Positions 1 to 9,779 of a stretch of DNA of 64,000 nucleotides are shown here, one piece after another. Under the pieces are notes generated by a model that worked only from the letters and a program-made list of their open reading frames with translations, was not told where the DNA came from and made no database searches. Numbering within the stretch: position 1 is the first letter of the stretch; every line of letters begins with the position of its first letter. The translations under genes were made by a program, and so were the position numbers. Origin of the DNA: Pseudomonadales bacterium (lineage in GTDB: Bacteria > Pseudomonadota > Gammaproteobacteria > Pseudomonadales > Ketobacteraceae); NCBI GenBank assembly GCA_020062665.1, contig JAGUVW010000011.1, forward strand, positions 62,001 to 126,000, read 5' to 3'.

Positions 1-1278
1 GATGTGCACATACTTCTTGAACACCAGATGCTCGCCACCCACATGCAGCGAGCTGTTGAAGCGCGGAAATGCCAGCAGGGATTTCGCGCAGGCTTTCACC
101 ATGAATGCCAAAATCGTCAGCTTCACGTCCTGATCCTTCAGCGCGTCCGATTCGGATTTGCGGAAGGCTTCCAGATCGGTGATGTCCGCTTCATCGAACT
201 GGGTGACGTGGGGAATATTCACCCAGGCGCGATGCAGATTCGCGGCACTCAGTTTGTTGATGCGGCTGAGCTCCACCTTTTCGATGGGGCCGAACTGGCT
301 GAAATCGATTTCCGGTAGCGGAGACAGGCCGCTGCCGGACACCGCTGCGGTGCTGACGGATGTCTTGCTGGTGAGCTGCTGCTTCACATAAGCATGCACG
401 TCTTCCTTCATGATGCGGCTGCGCGGGCCTGTGCCGGTGACGCGGCCCAGATCCACACCCAGTTCCCGCGCCAGTTTGCGCACGGCGGGGCCGGCGTGGA
501 CTTTGGCGGAAGGTGTTGTGGTTTCATGTGCGGCGGGCGTTGCTGCGACTGCTTTGGGTGCCGCTGTCGACGTTTCTGCAGGGGTGGATTTTGCGGATTT
601 TTCTGCAGCAGCCGGTTTTTCCGCTGCCGCTAAGGGCGCAGTTGTTGCCACTCCCGCAACAGCCAGCTCCAGCACCGGCGTACTCATGGAAACTTTGTCG
701 CCCACTTTCAGCAGCACCTTCTGCACGGTGCCCGCCTGCGGACAGGGCACTTCCATGGTGGCCTTGTCGGATTCCAGCACCACCATGGTTTGCTCTGCTG
801 CCAGTACGTCGCCGGGCTTCACCACCACTTCGATGACATCGACACCTTCCGAGCCACCAATATCCGGAATGGTGACGGTGATGACCTGGCCGCTGGCGGG
901 TTTCGCTGCCGGTTGTGCTGTGGTTTTGGCGGACGGTGTTTCCGTTTTGGCCGGCGCTTTTTCGCTTTGAGCAGACGAGGATTTCGGCGCAGCGGAATCG
1001 GCTTTGTTCGCCGCGGGCGCTGCAGCAGGCACGCCCGCCTCCGCCGTTTCCATCGCCGCCACCTTGTCGCCCTGCTTCACTGACTGGCCGATCTTCACCA
1101 GAATTTCCTGCACCACACCCGCGAACGGCGATGGCACTTCCACCGTGGCCTTGTCGGATTCCAGCACCAGAATCGTCTGTTCTTTTTCTACCCGATCGCC
1201 GGGCTTCACCGCGATTTCGATGACATCCACCGCATCGCCGCTGCCCAGATCAGGAACCAACACATCTTTCACTGTCAT
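1..1278 (-). CDS. aceF: Dihydrolipoamide acetyltransferase (PDH E2), 5' part only
   Basis: E2 core of the pyruvate dehydrogenase complex; it moves the acetyl group from E1 via lipoyl-lysine to CoA. The reading frame is open from the ATG at 1278 to the left edge (426 codons), so the C-terminal part of the catalytic domain is missing. Two lipoyl domains are visible, each with the motif ESDKAT, giving lipoyl lysines near K43 and K172. Ala/Pro/Lys-rich linkers follow, then an E3/E1-binding domain (AGPAVRKLAREL, roughly residues 240–280) and the beginning of the acyltransferase domain. It starts 18 nt after the aceE stop on the same strand, so the two form one operon. Two rather than three lipoyl domains is a common gammaproteobacterial variant. 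Confidence 0.95.
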   Translation of the reverse strand, partial: MTVKDVLVPDLGSGDAVDVIEIAVKPGDRVEKEQTILVLESDKATVEVPSPFAGVVQEILVKIGQSVKQGDKVAAMETAEAGVPAAAPAANKADSAAPKSSSAQSEKAPAKTETPSAKTTAQPAAKPASGQVITVTIPDIGGSEGVDVIEVVVKPGDVLAAEQTMVVLESDKATMEVPCPQAGTVQKVLLKVGDKVSMSTPVLELAVAGVATTAPLAAAEKPAAAEKSAKSTPAETSTAAPKAVAATPAAHETTTPSAKVHAGPAVRKLARELGVDLGRVTGTGPRSRIMKEDVHAYVKQQLTSKTSVSTAAVSGSGLSPLPEIDFSQFGPIEKVELSRINKLSAANLHRAWVNIPHVTQFDEADITDLEAFRKSESDALKDQDVKLTILAFMVKACAKSLLAFPRFNSSLHVGGEHLVFKKYVHI

Positions 1279-1296
1279 GATCGTCGCTCCTTTCGC

Positions 1297-3957
1297 TCAG
1301 CAGGATGGGGGATAGGGTTTTTCAGGATTGATGTTGAAGCGGCGTATCGCATCGTTCACCTTGCTACGCCCGATCACACCCTTATCCGCCAGCGCATTGA
1401 GCGCAGCAATCACAACAAAATAACGATCCACCTCGAAGAAATGACGCAGCTGTTCGCGGGAATCGCTGCGGCCGAAACCGTCGGTGCCCAGCGCGGTGAA
1501 GTGGTTGCGCACGAACGGCGCGATCTGGTCCGCCTGCACTTTCATGTGGTCGGACGCTGCCACCACCGGCGCCTTGCTCTTGCGCAGCATGCGCGTGACA
1601 TACGGCAGCTTGGGTTCTTCCAGCGGATGCAGCATGTTCCAGCGATGCTTCTCCAATCCTTCGCGACGCAGCTCGTTGTAGCTGGTGACGCTCCACACGT
1701 CCGCCGACACGCCGTATACATCCAGCAGCATTTCTGCCGCCGCTTCCACTTCCCGCAAGATCGAGCCGCTGCCCAGCAGCTGCACGCGCAGCTTGTTGCT
1801 GTCATCACCTTCCTTCAGCAGATACATGCCTTTGAGAATGCCTTCCTCAATCCCTTTCGGCATCGGCGGATGTTCATAGTTTTCGTTCTGCACGGTGATG
1901 TAATAGAACACGTTTTCCTGTTCCTGATACATCCGGCGCAGACCATCCTGCAGAATCACTGCCAGCTCGTAAGCGTAGGCAGGATCGTAGGCAACGCAGT
2001 TGGGAATGGTGGACGCCAGCACATGGCTGTGGCCGTCCTGGTGCTGCAGACCTTCACCATTCAGCGTGGTGCGGCCCGCCGTGGCGCCCAGCAAAAAGCC
2101 CCGCGCCTGCGCATCACCCGCCGCCCAGGCCAGATCGCCGATGCGCTGGAAGCCGAACATGGAGTAGAAAATGTAGAACGGAATCATCGGGTAGTTGTTC
2201 ACGGAGTAGGACGTGCCCGCCGCGATCCACGCACTCATCGCGCCCGCTTCGTTGATGCCCTCTTCCAGAATGCGCCCCTTGACGTCCTCGCGGTAATACA
2301 TCACCTGTTCCGCATCCGCCGGCTTGTACAGCTGCCCCACGGCGGAATAAATGCCGAGCTGGCGGAACATGCCTTCCATACCGAAGGTACGCGCTTCATC
2401 CGGCACGATGGGTACGATACGCTCGCCGATGCTCTGCACCTTGATCAGCGAATTCATCATGCGCACGAGCGCCATGGTGGTGGACATTTCGCGGCCGTTG
2501 GAACCTTCCAGCATGGGGCCGAACACACCCAGCTCTGGCACTTCGAGCTTTTCACACACCGTGCGCCGCGACGGCAGGTAGCCACCCAGCGCGTTGCGCT
2601 TGTCGCGCATGTAACGCAGTTCGTTGCTGTCCTCGGCAGGTCGGTAGAACGGCACCTTGGCCAGCTCGTCGTCACTGAACGGCATGTCGAAGCGATCGCG
2701 GAAACTCTTCAGGCTGTCGAGATCCAGTGTTTTCATCTGGTGAGTCTTGTTGGCAGCTTCGCCGGCACCGGTGCCGTAGCCTTTCACGGTCTTCGCCAGA
2801 ATCACTGTCGGCTGGCCTTTGTGGTGCATGGCTGCGTGATAGGCCGCGTACATCTTGTAAGGATCGTGGCCACCGCGATTGAGCTGGTAGATTTCCTCGT
2901 CGGACATATCGGCGACCAGTTCACGCAGCTCGGGATATTTGCCAAAGAAATGTTCGCGGGTGAACGAACCACCGTGATTTTTGAACGCCTGATACTCGCC
3001 GTCGACGACTTCTTCCATGCGTTTGCGCAGCACGCCGAGTTTGTCGCGGGCCAGCAGCGGATCCCACTTGCGACCCCAGATTACTTTAATGACATTCCAG
3101 CCGGCGCCACGGAACACACCTTCCAGTTCCTGAATGATCTTGCCGTTGCCACGCACCGGGCCGTCGAGACGCTGCAGGTTGCAGTTCACCACGAACACCA
3201 GATTGTCGAGTTTTTCGCGCCCCGCCAGCGAGATACAACCGAGGGACTCCGGCTCGTCACATTCGCCATCGCCGAGGAACGCCCACACCTTGCGGTCTTC
3301 GCGCTTGATCAGCTCGCGGTTCTGCAGGTACTTCATGAAGTGGGCCTGGTAGATGGCCTGAATCGGCCCCAGCCCCATGGAAACGGTGGGGAACTGCCAG
3401 AAGTTCGGCATCAGCCAGGGATGTGGATAGGACGACAGGCCCTTGCGATTCACTTCACGGCGGAAATTTTCCAGCTGCTCTTCTGACAGACGCCCTTCCA
3501 GAAAGGCACGGGCGTAAATACCCGGCGCGGAATGACCCTGATAGAAAACCAGATCGCCGCCGAACGTATCGTTCGGCGCGCGGAAGAAATGGTTGAAGGC
3601 CACATCGTACATGGTGGCAGACGATGCAAAACTGGAAATGTGGCCGCCAAGTTCGTCGTCACTCAGGTTGGCCCGCTGCACCATCGCCAGCGCGTTCCAG
3701 CGGATCAGCGAGCGGATGCTGCGCTCCATGTAGAGATCGCCGGGGAAGTTGGCCTGGCGTTCCACCGGAATGGTATTCACGTAGGGCGTGGTGAGGTTGG
3801 TCAGTTGCACGCCGTGGGTACGGGCGCGCTCAGAGAGGCGGTCGAGCAGGTATTTGGCGCGTTCAGGGCCGGCCTGTTCGAGCAGGGAATCCAGCGAATC
3901 CATCCACTCCTGGGTTTCGACCGGATCAACGTCATCGTAAAAAAGTTCACGGGTCAT
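1297..3957 (-). CDS. aceE: Pyruvate dehydrogenase E1 component, homodimeric type
   Basis: Thiamine-diphosphate enzyme that decarboxylates pyruvate and acetylates the E2 lipoyl groups. At 886 aa it has nearly the length of the E. coli enzyme (887). The ThDP/Mg motif begins with GDG at 229–231 and continues to an NCN about 30 residues later. The start ATG at 3957 has AGGAG about 11 nt upstream. It is transcribed first in an aceE–aceF operon. No PdhR site was recognised in the short upstream gap to ampE (3958–4106). A 681-aa open frame lies antisense to it but is a codon-bias shadow. Confidence 0.97.
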   Translation of the reverse strand: MTRELFYDDVDPVETQEWMDSLDSLLEQAGPERAKYLLDRLSERARTHGVQLTNLTTPYVNTIPVERQANFPGDLYMERSIRSLIRWNALAMVQRANLSDDELGGHISSFASSATMYDVAFNHFFRAPNDTFGGDLVFYQGHSAPGIYARAFLEGRLSEEQLENFRREVNRKGLSSYPHPWLMPNFWQFPTVSMGLGPIQAIYQAHFMKYLQNRELIKREDRKVWAFLGDGECDEPESLGCISLAGREKLDNLVFVVNCNLQRLDGPVRGNGKIIQELEGVFRGAGWNVIKVIWGRKWDPLLARDKLGVLRKRMEEVVDGEYQAFKNHGGSFTREHFFGKYPELRELVADMSDEEIYQLNRGGHDPYKMYAAYHAAMHHKGQPTVILAKTVKGYGTGAGEAANKTHQMKTLDLDSLKSFRDRFDMPFSDDELAKVPFYRPAEDSNELRYMRDKRNALGGYLPSRRTVCEKLEVPELGVFGPMLEGSNGREMSTTMALVRMMNSLIKVQSIGERIVPIVPDEARTFGMEGMFRQLGIYSAVGQLYKPADAEQVMYYREDVKGRILEEGINEAGAMSAWIAAGTSYSVNNYPMIPFYIFYSMFGFQRIGDLAWAAGDAQARGFLLGATAGRTTLNGEGLQHQDGHSHVLASTIPNCVAYDPAYAYELAVILQDGLRRMYQEQENVFYYITVQNENYEHPPMPKGIEEGILKGMYLLKEGDDSNKLRVQLLGSGSILREVEAAAEMLLDVYGVSADVWSVTSYNELRREGLEKHRWNMLHPLEEPKLPYVTRMLRKSKAPVVAASDHMKVQADQIAPFVRNHFTALGTDGFGRSDSREQLRHFFEVDRYFVVIAALNALADKGVIGRSKVNDAIRRFNINPEKPYPPSC

Positions 3958-4106
3958 TCTTTGCTAACTCCTGGGTAATGCAAAACTTTGTGGGTTTTGC
4001 CTGTTTGCTTGTGGCAGTACTTCCCGCCAACCCCTGCAACACTGCCTGGTAACAGTATAGAGAGTCGTGACGGCCCTGGTGGGGGCGGTCACTTTGGCGG
4101 GCGTTG

Positions 4107-4976
4107 TCAGCTGACGATGGTGATCACCGCAATCACCGCGATCCAGAAGATCAGCACGTTGCCGCGCAGATCCTGGGCCGAATGAATCCGCCGAATGCCC
4201 TCCGAGGCCAGTTCGTCTTCATCACCCGGCAAATCGCGGAAATCCAGTCCCATCTTCACCGCCAGCTTCAGCACGATCTCCGCCTCACGGTCCGTGGCGC
4301 GGAAGCGTCGCACTGCAACGGCAAAGGCCTTGCCGTTGAAACAGAGTGCAGCAATGGTCATCGCCACTGCTCGCGCCGGCACACCGTCCAGCGCATACAA
4401 GAATTCAAGGCCAATTTTCTTCCAGCCCGGCTGCTCACCATTGACGCTGCCATTGCGTGTCAGCAGCACGGTAAACAGATACAACGCCAATCCACCCAGG
4501 CCAAAAATGCCGAACCAGAACAGCGGCGCAAACAGCGTCTGATTCACCCGCACCCAGTACTGGGTGACCGTTTGATTGAGCAACTCCGCCGGACTTACCA
4601 TGCGGCCATAATCGAAACTCTGGGTGCCGTGTTCATAAGCCGACTGCCACTCCTTGTTGCGCCAGCGCTTGAGGAACGGCACGAGCGTCGCTTCCACCTT
4701 GCGGAAATCCAGGCTGGCGCTCAGCAACAGAATGCTCAGCAACGCACCCACCAGCGCAAACAGCCAGCCTTCAAAGTGCGTGCCCAACAGCCAGCCCGCC
4801 AGCATCGGCGGCAATACATAAAGGCCATACCCCAGCGCAGGATGCACCGACTGTATGAAACCCCGCTGCTCCATCCAGCGACGGTACTGCAATCCCCATT
4901 GGCAATCGGCAAAAAAAGCCGGCACGTAGGCTTCCCTCACCGCCCACAGCGCAACCAACAGTGCCAATAGCGTCAT
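4107..4976 (-). CDS. ampE: AmpE-like inner membrane protein
   Basis: Membrane protein of the AmpE family, classically encoded with AmpD and linked to beta-lactamase induction and cell-wall recycling; its biochemical role is unsettled. The 289-aa product has hydrophobic stretches at the N-terminus, two in the middle (around APLFWFGIFGLGG and the segment after it) and one at the very C-terminus. The AmpE hallmarks NQTLFAPLFW and the DGVPAR segment are present. I chose ATG 4976 because AGGAG sits 7 nt upstream; an in-frame ATG at 5006 lacks such a site. It lies 102 nt downstream of ampD on the same strand. Confidence 0.85.
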   Translation of the reverse strand: MTLLALLVALWAVREAYVPAFFADCQWGLQYRRWMEQRGFIQSVHPALGYGLYVLPPMLAGWLLGTHFEGWLFALVGALLSILLLSASLDFRKVEATLVPFLKRWRNKEWQSAYEHGTQSFDYGRMVSPAELLNQTVTQYWVRVNQTLFAPLFWFGIFGLGGLALYLFTVLLTRNGSVNGEQPGWKKIGLEFLYALDGVPARAVAMTIAALCFNGKAFAVAVRRFRATDREAEIVLKLAVKMGLDFRDLPGDEDELASEGIRRIHSAQDLRGNVLIFWIAVIAVITIVS

Positions 4977-5078
4977 CGATGTCTCCTGAATGAAGGCAAG
5001 CGCCAAGCCTACCAGATTTTTCCGTGGGATCTTAGACAGTTAAGACCACCCGACCGACATCTGGCCAGGCGGGAACGG

Positions 5079-5627
5079 TTATAGAACGCCCAGCAATTGT
5101 CGCAGCCGCGCCCAGTCGAACGCCGGACCCGGATCGGTTTTCCGTTCGGGTGCAATATCTGAGTGTCCCGTGATATGCCGGGCCGACAGGCTGGGATACG
5201 TGTCCAGCAGCGCCTGGATCACCGCCGCCAGCACGTCATACTGCACCGCTTCAAACGGCGCGTCGTCGGTGCCTTCCAGCTCGATCCCGATAGAGAAATC
5301 GTTACAATTTTCCCGCCCCTCATAACGGGATTGCCCCGCATGCCAGGCGCGTTTGTCAAAGGGCACGAACTGCACCACCTCGCCATCCCGCCGGATCAGC
5401 AGGTGCGATGACACTTTCAGCTGATGAATAGTGGCGAAATAGGGATGCGCTGCAGGGTCGAGCCGATTTTCAAACAGCTGTTCGATATACGGCCCGCCGA
5501 ATTGTCCCGGCGGCAGACTGATATTGTGAATCACCAGCAGCGTGGGCACTTCGCCCGCCGGCCGTTCATTGAAATTGGGGGATTTCACCTGTCGCGCCTG
5601 TTGCAGGCGATGCTCGCTAATCTTCAC
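5079..5627 (-). CDS. ampD: 1,6-anhydro-N-acetylmuramyl-L-alanine amidase AmpD
   Basis: Cytosolic zinc amidase that removes the peptide from anhydro-muropeptides during peptidoglycan recycling, so lowering the inducer of AmpR-type regulators. The 182-aa protein carries the expected Zn ligands H34, H155 and D165, with catalytic E116 and K163, in the motifs VIHNISLPP, GIELEG and GHSDIAPERKTDPG. The start is GTG at 5627 with GGAG about 9 nt upstream. It is followed by ampE. It sits just downstream of the terminator of the DUF1631 gene, so it probably has its own promoter in the roughly 45-nt gap, although none is clear. Confidence 0.95.
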   Translation of the reverse strand: MKISEHRLQQARQVKSPNFNERPAGEVPTLLVIHNISLPPGQFGGPYIEQLFENRLDPAAHPYFATIHQLKVSSHLLIRRDGEVVQFVPFDKRAWHAGQSRYEGRENCNDFSIGIELEGTDDAPFEAVQYDVLAAVIQALLDTYPSLSARHITGHSDIAPERKTDPGPAFDWARLRQLLGVL

Positions 5628-5672
5628 GCTGCGTTACTCCATTTCCGGCCCCTATACTGCGGCAAATGGCAG

Positions 5673-5700
5673 GCAAAAAAAAGCTGCCTCTCGGCAGCTT
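5673..5700 (-). terminator. Rho-independent terminator after the DUF1631 gene
   Basis: An 8-bp perfect stem (AAGCTGCC/GGCAGCTT, 5681–5700) with a 4-nt loop is followed, in minus-strand direction, by a run of eight T. It lies 40 nt past the stop of the DUF1631 gene and separates that transcript from ampD. Confidence 0.85.
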
Positions 5701-5740
5701 GTTCACTCACAAGAAGAGTCAATAAAAGCGGGAGAGCCTG

Positions 5741-8020
5741 TCAGAGATTGGCCGAACGCACCTTGCGCAGGTTGCCAATCACGTTTTCCAGTGCACGATC
5801 GAACAGCTGGGAATCTTCGATCACGGTCACTTCACCATTCTTCAGCGCGTGCGCCACACCCAGGGTACTCTTTTCGTCGATCTTCACACCGGTGCGGTTG
5901 ACGAAAATCAGCTTGTCGGCAGACTTGATATGTGCGGCCAGCTTGGCGCGGGTTTTCAGGCCGCCTTCACCGCGAAACTCGAACCATGCGCCCACATTCA
6001 GCTGCTTGGCTTTAGCCAGGAACGGATCGTCCTCAGCCAGCGCGGGCAGATCAACCACTGCGCGATCATTGCGCAGTGATCGGGTCACATCCAGCGGCGT
6101 CACCTGCGCCTTGCGCTGCACCACCGGCGCTGCGCCCATGCGTTCCATGTCCTCGGTCACCGCAGCAACCAGCGCCTTGCCGGGGTCGTGCTGCTTCTCG
6201 CCCGCGTGGTCGGGGGTTTCACCACGCAGGATCTGCATCTGCACCTGCTCCAGCTCGGTGATCATCTCGCCCATTTCAAACGGATTGAAGGAGATGGAAT
6301 TCAGACCCTGACGCAGATTTTTCAGCAGCAGCGGGACAACATTGAACAGCTTCTTGCGATCAGCCTCGCCAGCCGGCGGCGTAACGCTCAGCAGCAGGTG
6401 ATCTATGGTTTTCACCGCGCCCTGCCAGTTGGCGGATTCCACGCCATATTTCAGATAGATCAGCTTCAACACGCCGATCCAGCCGGAGGTCAGCAATCTG
6501 GCGACCACGTCCGGCACAGTGCGGTTTTCCAGCTTCTTCGCGATGATGTCGAATGCAGTTTTCTCGGCCAGCTCGGTCTTGGCCTTGCCTTCTTCTGCGG
6601 CGCGGGTACGCTGCTCGATCATCTGGGAACGACGCACTTCAGTCTGCATGAACTGGCTGAAGTCATGCAGCAGCTCGTCGAACAGCGTGAGGTCGTCATT
6701 AAAATCGTTCAGAACGCGCTGCACGGTGGACTGGATCTTCTTGAACACCATATCCTTCTGCAGCTGCTCCACCTCTTCGGTCAGGCCGATGCCGGCACGG
6801 GCCAGCTCATTCAGCAACTTGCGGGCGGGATGGCCACCACGGTTGAAGAAAGCCTTGTCCTTGATCGCCACTTTCAGCAGCGGAATCTGCAGACGTCCCA
6901 CCAGCGCCTTCACCGGTACAGGAAGGTTGTCGTCGTCCAGAATGAAATCGAACAGCATGGCGACGACATTGATGACATCTGCTTCGCTCTCGGCTACTTT
7001 TTCCGGACCGTTGGCGCTTTCACGCTGATGCAGCATATTGTTGAGCAGGCCGCGCAAATCGATCTTGTTGACCTGGATTCGCCCGTCCACTACGTCCTGC
7101 CCCTGGGGTTGCACTTTCTGCACCCGTGACAACAGGTCAAACAGTTCAACATCGCTCACCACGCGGGCATTGGCCGCAGTGGAACCGATCGGTGCGCTGA
7201 TGTCACCCACCACATCGGTCACGGTGGGAATGCCACGCGCCGATGCCATCAGCGATTGCAGCTGGGTGAAGAACTCACTGGCAGCCTCTTTCACCACTTC
7301 CCGCGCCACTGTTTTGTCTGCCGCCTTCGGCGCAGTAGATGAGGCAGACTGGCGCCGTGGTGTACCTTTCAGATCCGGCAGAATACCCGCCTCGGCCAGA
7401 CTCGCGTTGGCGGCATCCAGCACCTGGGCATAATTGCTGATGACAAACTTGTCGAACAGTTTGAAGATGATCAAACGTTCCTTGATGCTGCACTCCACCA
7501 CTTTGCTGGCATTCTTGAAGGCCTCGCACACGTGGCGCGGATGGAACGGATTGTTCTGATCGGTCACGCTCACCTGCATCAGCAGCGTGTCCAGTCGCAG
7601 ATTCAACTGATAGATCCCATCGGCGCAGGCATTGCGCGCTTTGGTGACCATGGTTTCCATGGCCACATCCATCTCAAGATCATCATTTTCCACTAGCGAC
7701 AACGAATCCAGGCTGGTGATTTTTTCCAGCCCGCCCTTGTTCATAGAGGCATTGGGATTGGGCAGGTTCTGCGACAAGCCGTTGATGTGCTGATAAACCG
7801 TGCGCTCGATTTCCTTGCGTTTCAGACGCAGGTTGCGCATGGTTTCAATGAATTCTTCCTGTTGCTGGTTGTTGCCCGCCTTCTGCGCATATTCAAAGAA
7901 CATGTCGTCGGCTTTTTCGAACACATCGCCGAGCAGACGGTGCAGTTCTTCCAACGCTGCACGGTGCGCCTTCTTCAGCGCATTGGGCATGGAAACATTC
8001 TGGCTGGCATCAGCACTCAT
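5741..8020 (-). CDS. DUF1631 family protein
   Basis: Large soluble protein of the DUF1631 family, sometimes mislabelled thymidine phosphorylase; its function is not established. The product is 759 aa from ATG 8020, where GAGGA lies 5 nt upstream. The frame is open to a GTG at 8113 and has another ATG at 8095, but both lack a good ribosome site. The sequence is largely helical and charged, with no membrane segment and no catalytic motif that I can name. A basic, Ala/Ser-rich linker lies about one third of the way in. The same gene sits between ampD and nadC in P. aeruginosa. Here it diverges from the symporter–nadC pair across a 418-nt gap. Confidence 0.8.
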   Translation of the reverse strand: MSADASQNVSMPNALKKAHRAALEELHRLLGDVFEKADDMFFEYAQKAGNNQQQEEFIETMRNLRLKRKEIERTVYQHINGLSQNLPNPNASMNKGGLEKITSLDSLSLVENDDLEMDVAMETMVTKARNACADGIYQLNLRLDTLLMQVSVTDQNNPFHPRHVCEAFKNASKVVECSIKERLIIFKLFDKFVISNYAQVLDAANASLAEAGILPDLKGTPRRQSASSTAPKAADKTVAREVVKEAASEFFTQLQSLMASARGIPTVTDVVGDISAPIGSTAANARVVSDVELFDLLSRVQKVQPQGQDVVDGRIQVNKIDLRGLLNNMLHQRESANGPEKVAESEADVINVVAMLFDFILDDDNLPVPVKALVGRLQIPLLKVAIKDKAFFNRGGHPARKLLNELARAGIGLTEEVEQLQKDMVFKKIQSTVQRVLNDFNDDLTLFDELLHDFSQFMQTEVRRSQMIEQRTRAAEEGKAKTELAEKTAFDIIAKKLENRTVPDVVARLLTSGWIGVLKLIYLKYGVESANWQGAVKTIDHLLLSVTPPAGEADRKKLFNVVPLLLKNLRQGLNSISFNPFEMGEMITELEQVQMQILRGETPDHAGEKQHDPGKALVAAVTEDMERMGAAPVVQRKAQVTPLDVTRSLRNDRAVVDLPALAEDDPFLAKAKQLNVGAWFEFRGEGGLKTRAKLAAHIKSADKLIFVNRTGVKIDEKSTLGVAHALKNGEVTVIEDSQLFDRALENVIGNLRKVRSANL

Positions 8021-8320
8021 GGAATTCCTCGAGCCATTGGGCGAGCCGGAAACCTGCGTTCCACCTACACACCGGAGATCGGGCTTCTGAGTCATGGCTG
8101 TTGGCCTCGTCACTGCAACAGAATCTTACTGCTTTGGCGTCCGGCCGGGTTCAGCATCCTTGCGGTGATGGAGTGACACTCTTTGTCAGCTTTTTTGCAT
8201 TTCCATCACTTCAGCTTCGAGTATAGGAGTGAATATTCACCATAACAGGGCAACTTGGCGGATGTGAGAGACGAATCACAAAGAAATTCGTCCAAAAAAT
8301 CGCCAAAAAACGTCGTAAAA

Positions 8321-8348
8321 TTGACTGACAAAATCACGGATCGATAAG
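8321..8348 (+). promoter_or_regulatory. Possible sigma70 promoter for the symporter–nadC pair
   Basis: TTGACT and GATAAG are separated by 16 nt, about 90 nt upstream of the symporter start. The rest of the 8021–8438 divergent gap is AT-rich with A-tracts and holds no gene I can support. The -10 match is only moderate. Confidence 0.35.
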
Positions 8349-8438
8349 TGTTTGATAATCGTAAATAATGCAACATTCACGTAACATACAGGGTTTTTCC
8401 GACCCAACTTTTCTTAGGCAGCCATTGCGGGGGTGTCA

Positions 8439-9779
8439 ATGGAACGGCTCAACGAATTTTTGACGTGGCTCGACAGCAACATCCTGTGGGGCGCGCCCAT
8501 GCTGATCGCCCTGTCTGTTACTGGCATCTATCTGACCATCGGCCTGAAGGGGCTGAGCATTCTCAAGATCCCTTACGGCTTCAGGCAGTTGTTCCGCAAT
8601 CGCCAGGAAGAAAAGGAGGGCGATATCTCGCCCTTCAATGCCCTGATGACGGCACTCTCCGCCACTGTGGGGACCGGCAATATCGCCGGCGTTGCCACCG
8701 CCGTCGCCATGGGCGGCCCCGGCGCAGTGTTCTGGATGTGGTGTATTGCCCTGGTGGGCATGGCCACCAAGTATTCCGAGGGCTTTCTGGCGATCAAATT
8801 CCGCGAAGTGGATGACAAGGGCATGCACGTGGGCGGCCCCATGTACTACATCAAGAACGGCATGGGTCCGAAGTGGGCCTGGCTGGGTACACTATTCGCG
8901 ATATTCGGCACGCTGGCAGGCTTCGGTATCGGCAACACCGTGCAATCCAATTCAGTCGCCGACGCGCTTTCCAAGGGTTATGGCATCGAAGGCTGGATAT
9001 CCGGCGCTATCATGGCGTTTGTGGCTGCCATGGTGCTCCTGGGTGGCATCAAGCGCATCGGTGAAGTGGCGGGCAAGCTGGTGCCACTCATGGCGTTCTT
9101 CTACGTGGGCGCCGGCCTCATCTACATTGTCCTGCGCATCGACCAGGTTCCCGCTGCTTTCTATACCATCATCGATTGCGCCTTCAACGGCACTGCGGCC
9201 ACCGGCGGATTTGCAGGTGCCAGCGTGTGGATGGCTATTCGCTACGGCGTCGCGCGGGGCGTGTTCTCAAACGAGGCGGGCCTGGGCAGCGCCCCCATCG
9301 CACACGCCGCCGCCCGCTCCAGCGACCCGGTACTGCAGGGCACCATCTCCATGCTGGGCACCTTTATCGACACGATTATCGTCTGCACCATCACCGGCCT
9401 CGTCATCGTCATGAGCGGCCTGTGGCAGACCGGCATGTCCGGCGCCGCCCTCACCACCGCCGCGTTCGACTCCCTGCACCAGGGCTACGGCAAGCATGTT
9501 GTGACCATCGGCATCACCCTGTTCGCCTTCACCACCATCCTGGGCTGGAGCTACTACAGCGAGCGCTGTGCCGAGTACCTGTTCGGCACCCGCATCATCA
9601 TGCCGTTCCGCGTGCTGTGGATTGCCGCCGTTCCCGTTGGCACCCTGCTCACACTCGACTTTGTCTGGCTGCTGGCGGACATTCTCAATGCACTGATGGC
9701 GATTCCCAACCTGATCGCTCTGCTAGTATTGAGCCCACTGGTCTTCAAACTCACCCACGACTACTTCAAGAAAGCCTGA
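8439..9779 (+). CDS. Sodium:alanine/glycine symporter (AGCS family)
   Basis: Inner-membrane transporter importing a small neutral amino acid (alanine or glycine in characterised members) with sodium. The 446-aa sequence is almost wholly hydrophobic with about ten or eleven membrane segments. AGCS signatures are present: [11 protein letters not shown] and [10 protein letters not shown] near the first third, and [16 protein letters not shown] in the second half. ATG 8439 follows a G-rich stretch; a GTG two codons earlier is the alternative. Its TGA overlaps the nadC ATG (ATGA), so the two are translationally coupled. This gene is not part of the usual ampD–nadC neighbourhood in Pseudomonas. Confidence 0.92.
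   Translation: MERLNEFLTWLDSNILWGAPMLIALSVTGIYLTIGLKGLSILKIPYGFRQLFRNRQEEKEGDISPFNALMTALSATVGTGNIAGVATAVAMGGPGAVFWMWCIALVGMATKYSEGFLAIKFREVDDKGMHVGGPMYYIKNGMGPKWAWLGTLFAIFGTLAGFGIGNTVQSNSVADALSKGYGIEGWISGAIMAFVAAMVLLGGIKRIGEVAGKLVPLMAFFYVGAGLIYIVLRIDQVPAAFYTIIDCAFNGTAATGGFAGASVWMAIRYGVARGVFSNEAGLGSAPIAHAAARSSDPVLQGTISMLGTFIDTIIVCTITGLVIVMSGLWQTGMSGAALTTAAFDSLHQGYGKHVVTIGITLFAFTTILGWSYYSERCAEYLFGTRIIMPFRVLWIAAVPVGTLLTLDFVWLLADILNALMAIPNLIALLVLSPLVFKLTHDYFKKA

Noticed and set aside
1441-3486. 681-aa open frame on plus strand opposite aceE
   Set aside because: Mirror frame of the aceE codon pattern; His/Gln-rich, no ribosome site or family similarity.
9176-9778. Upstream extension of nadC in its frame through the symporter gene
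   Set aside because: It overlaps the conserved symporter sequence out of frame; NadC begins at 9779.
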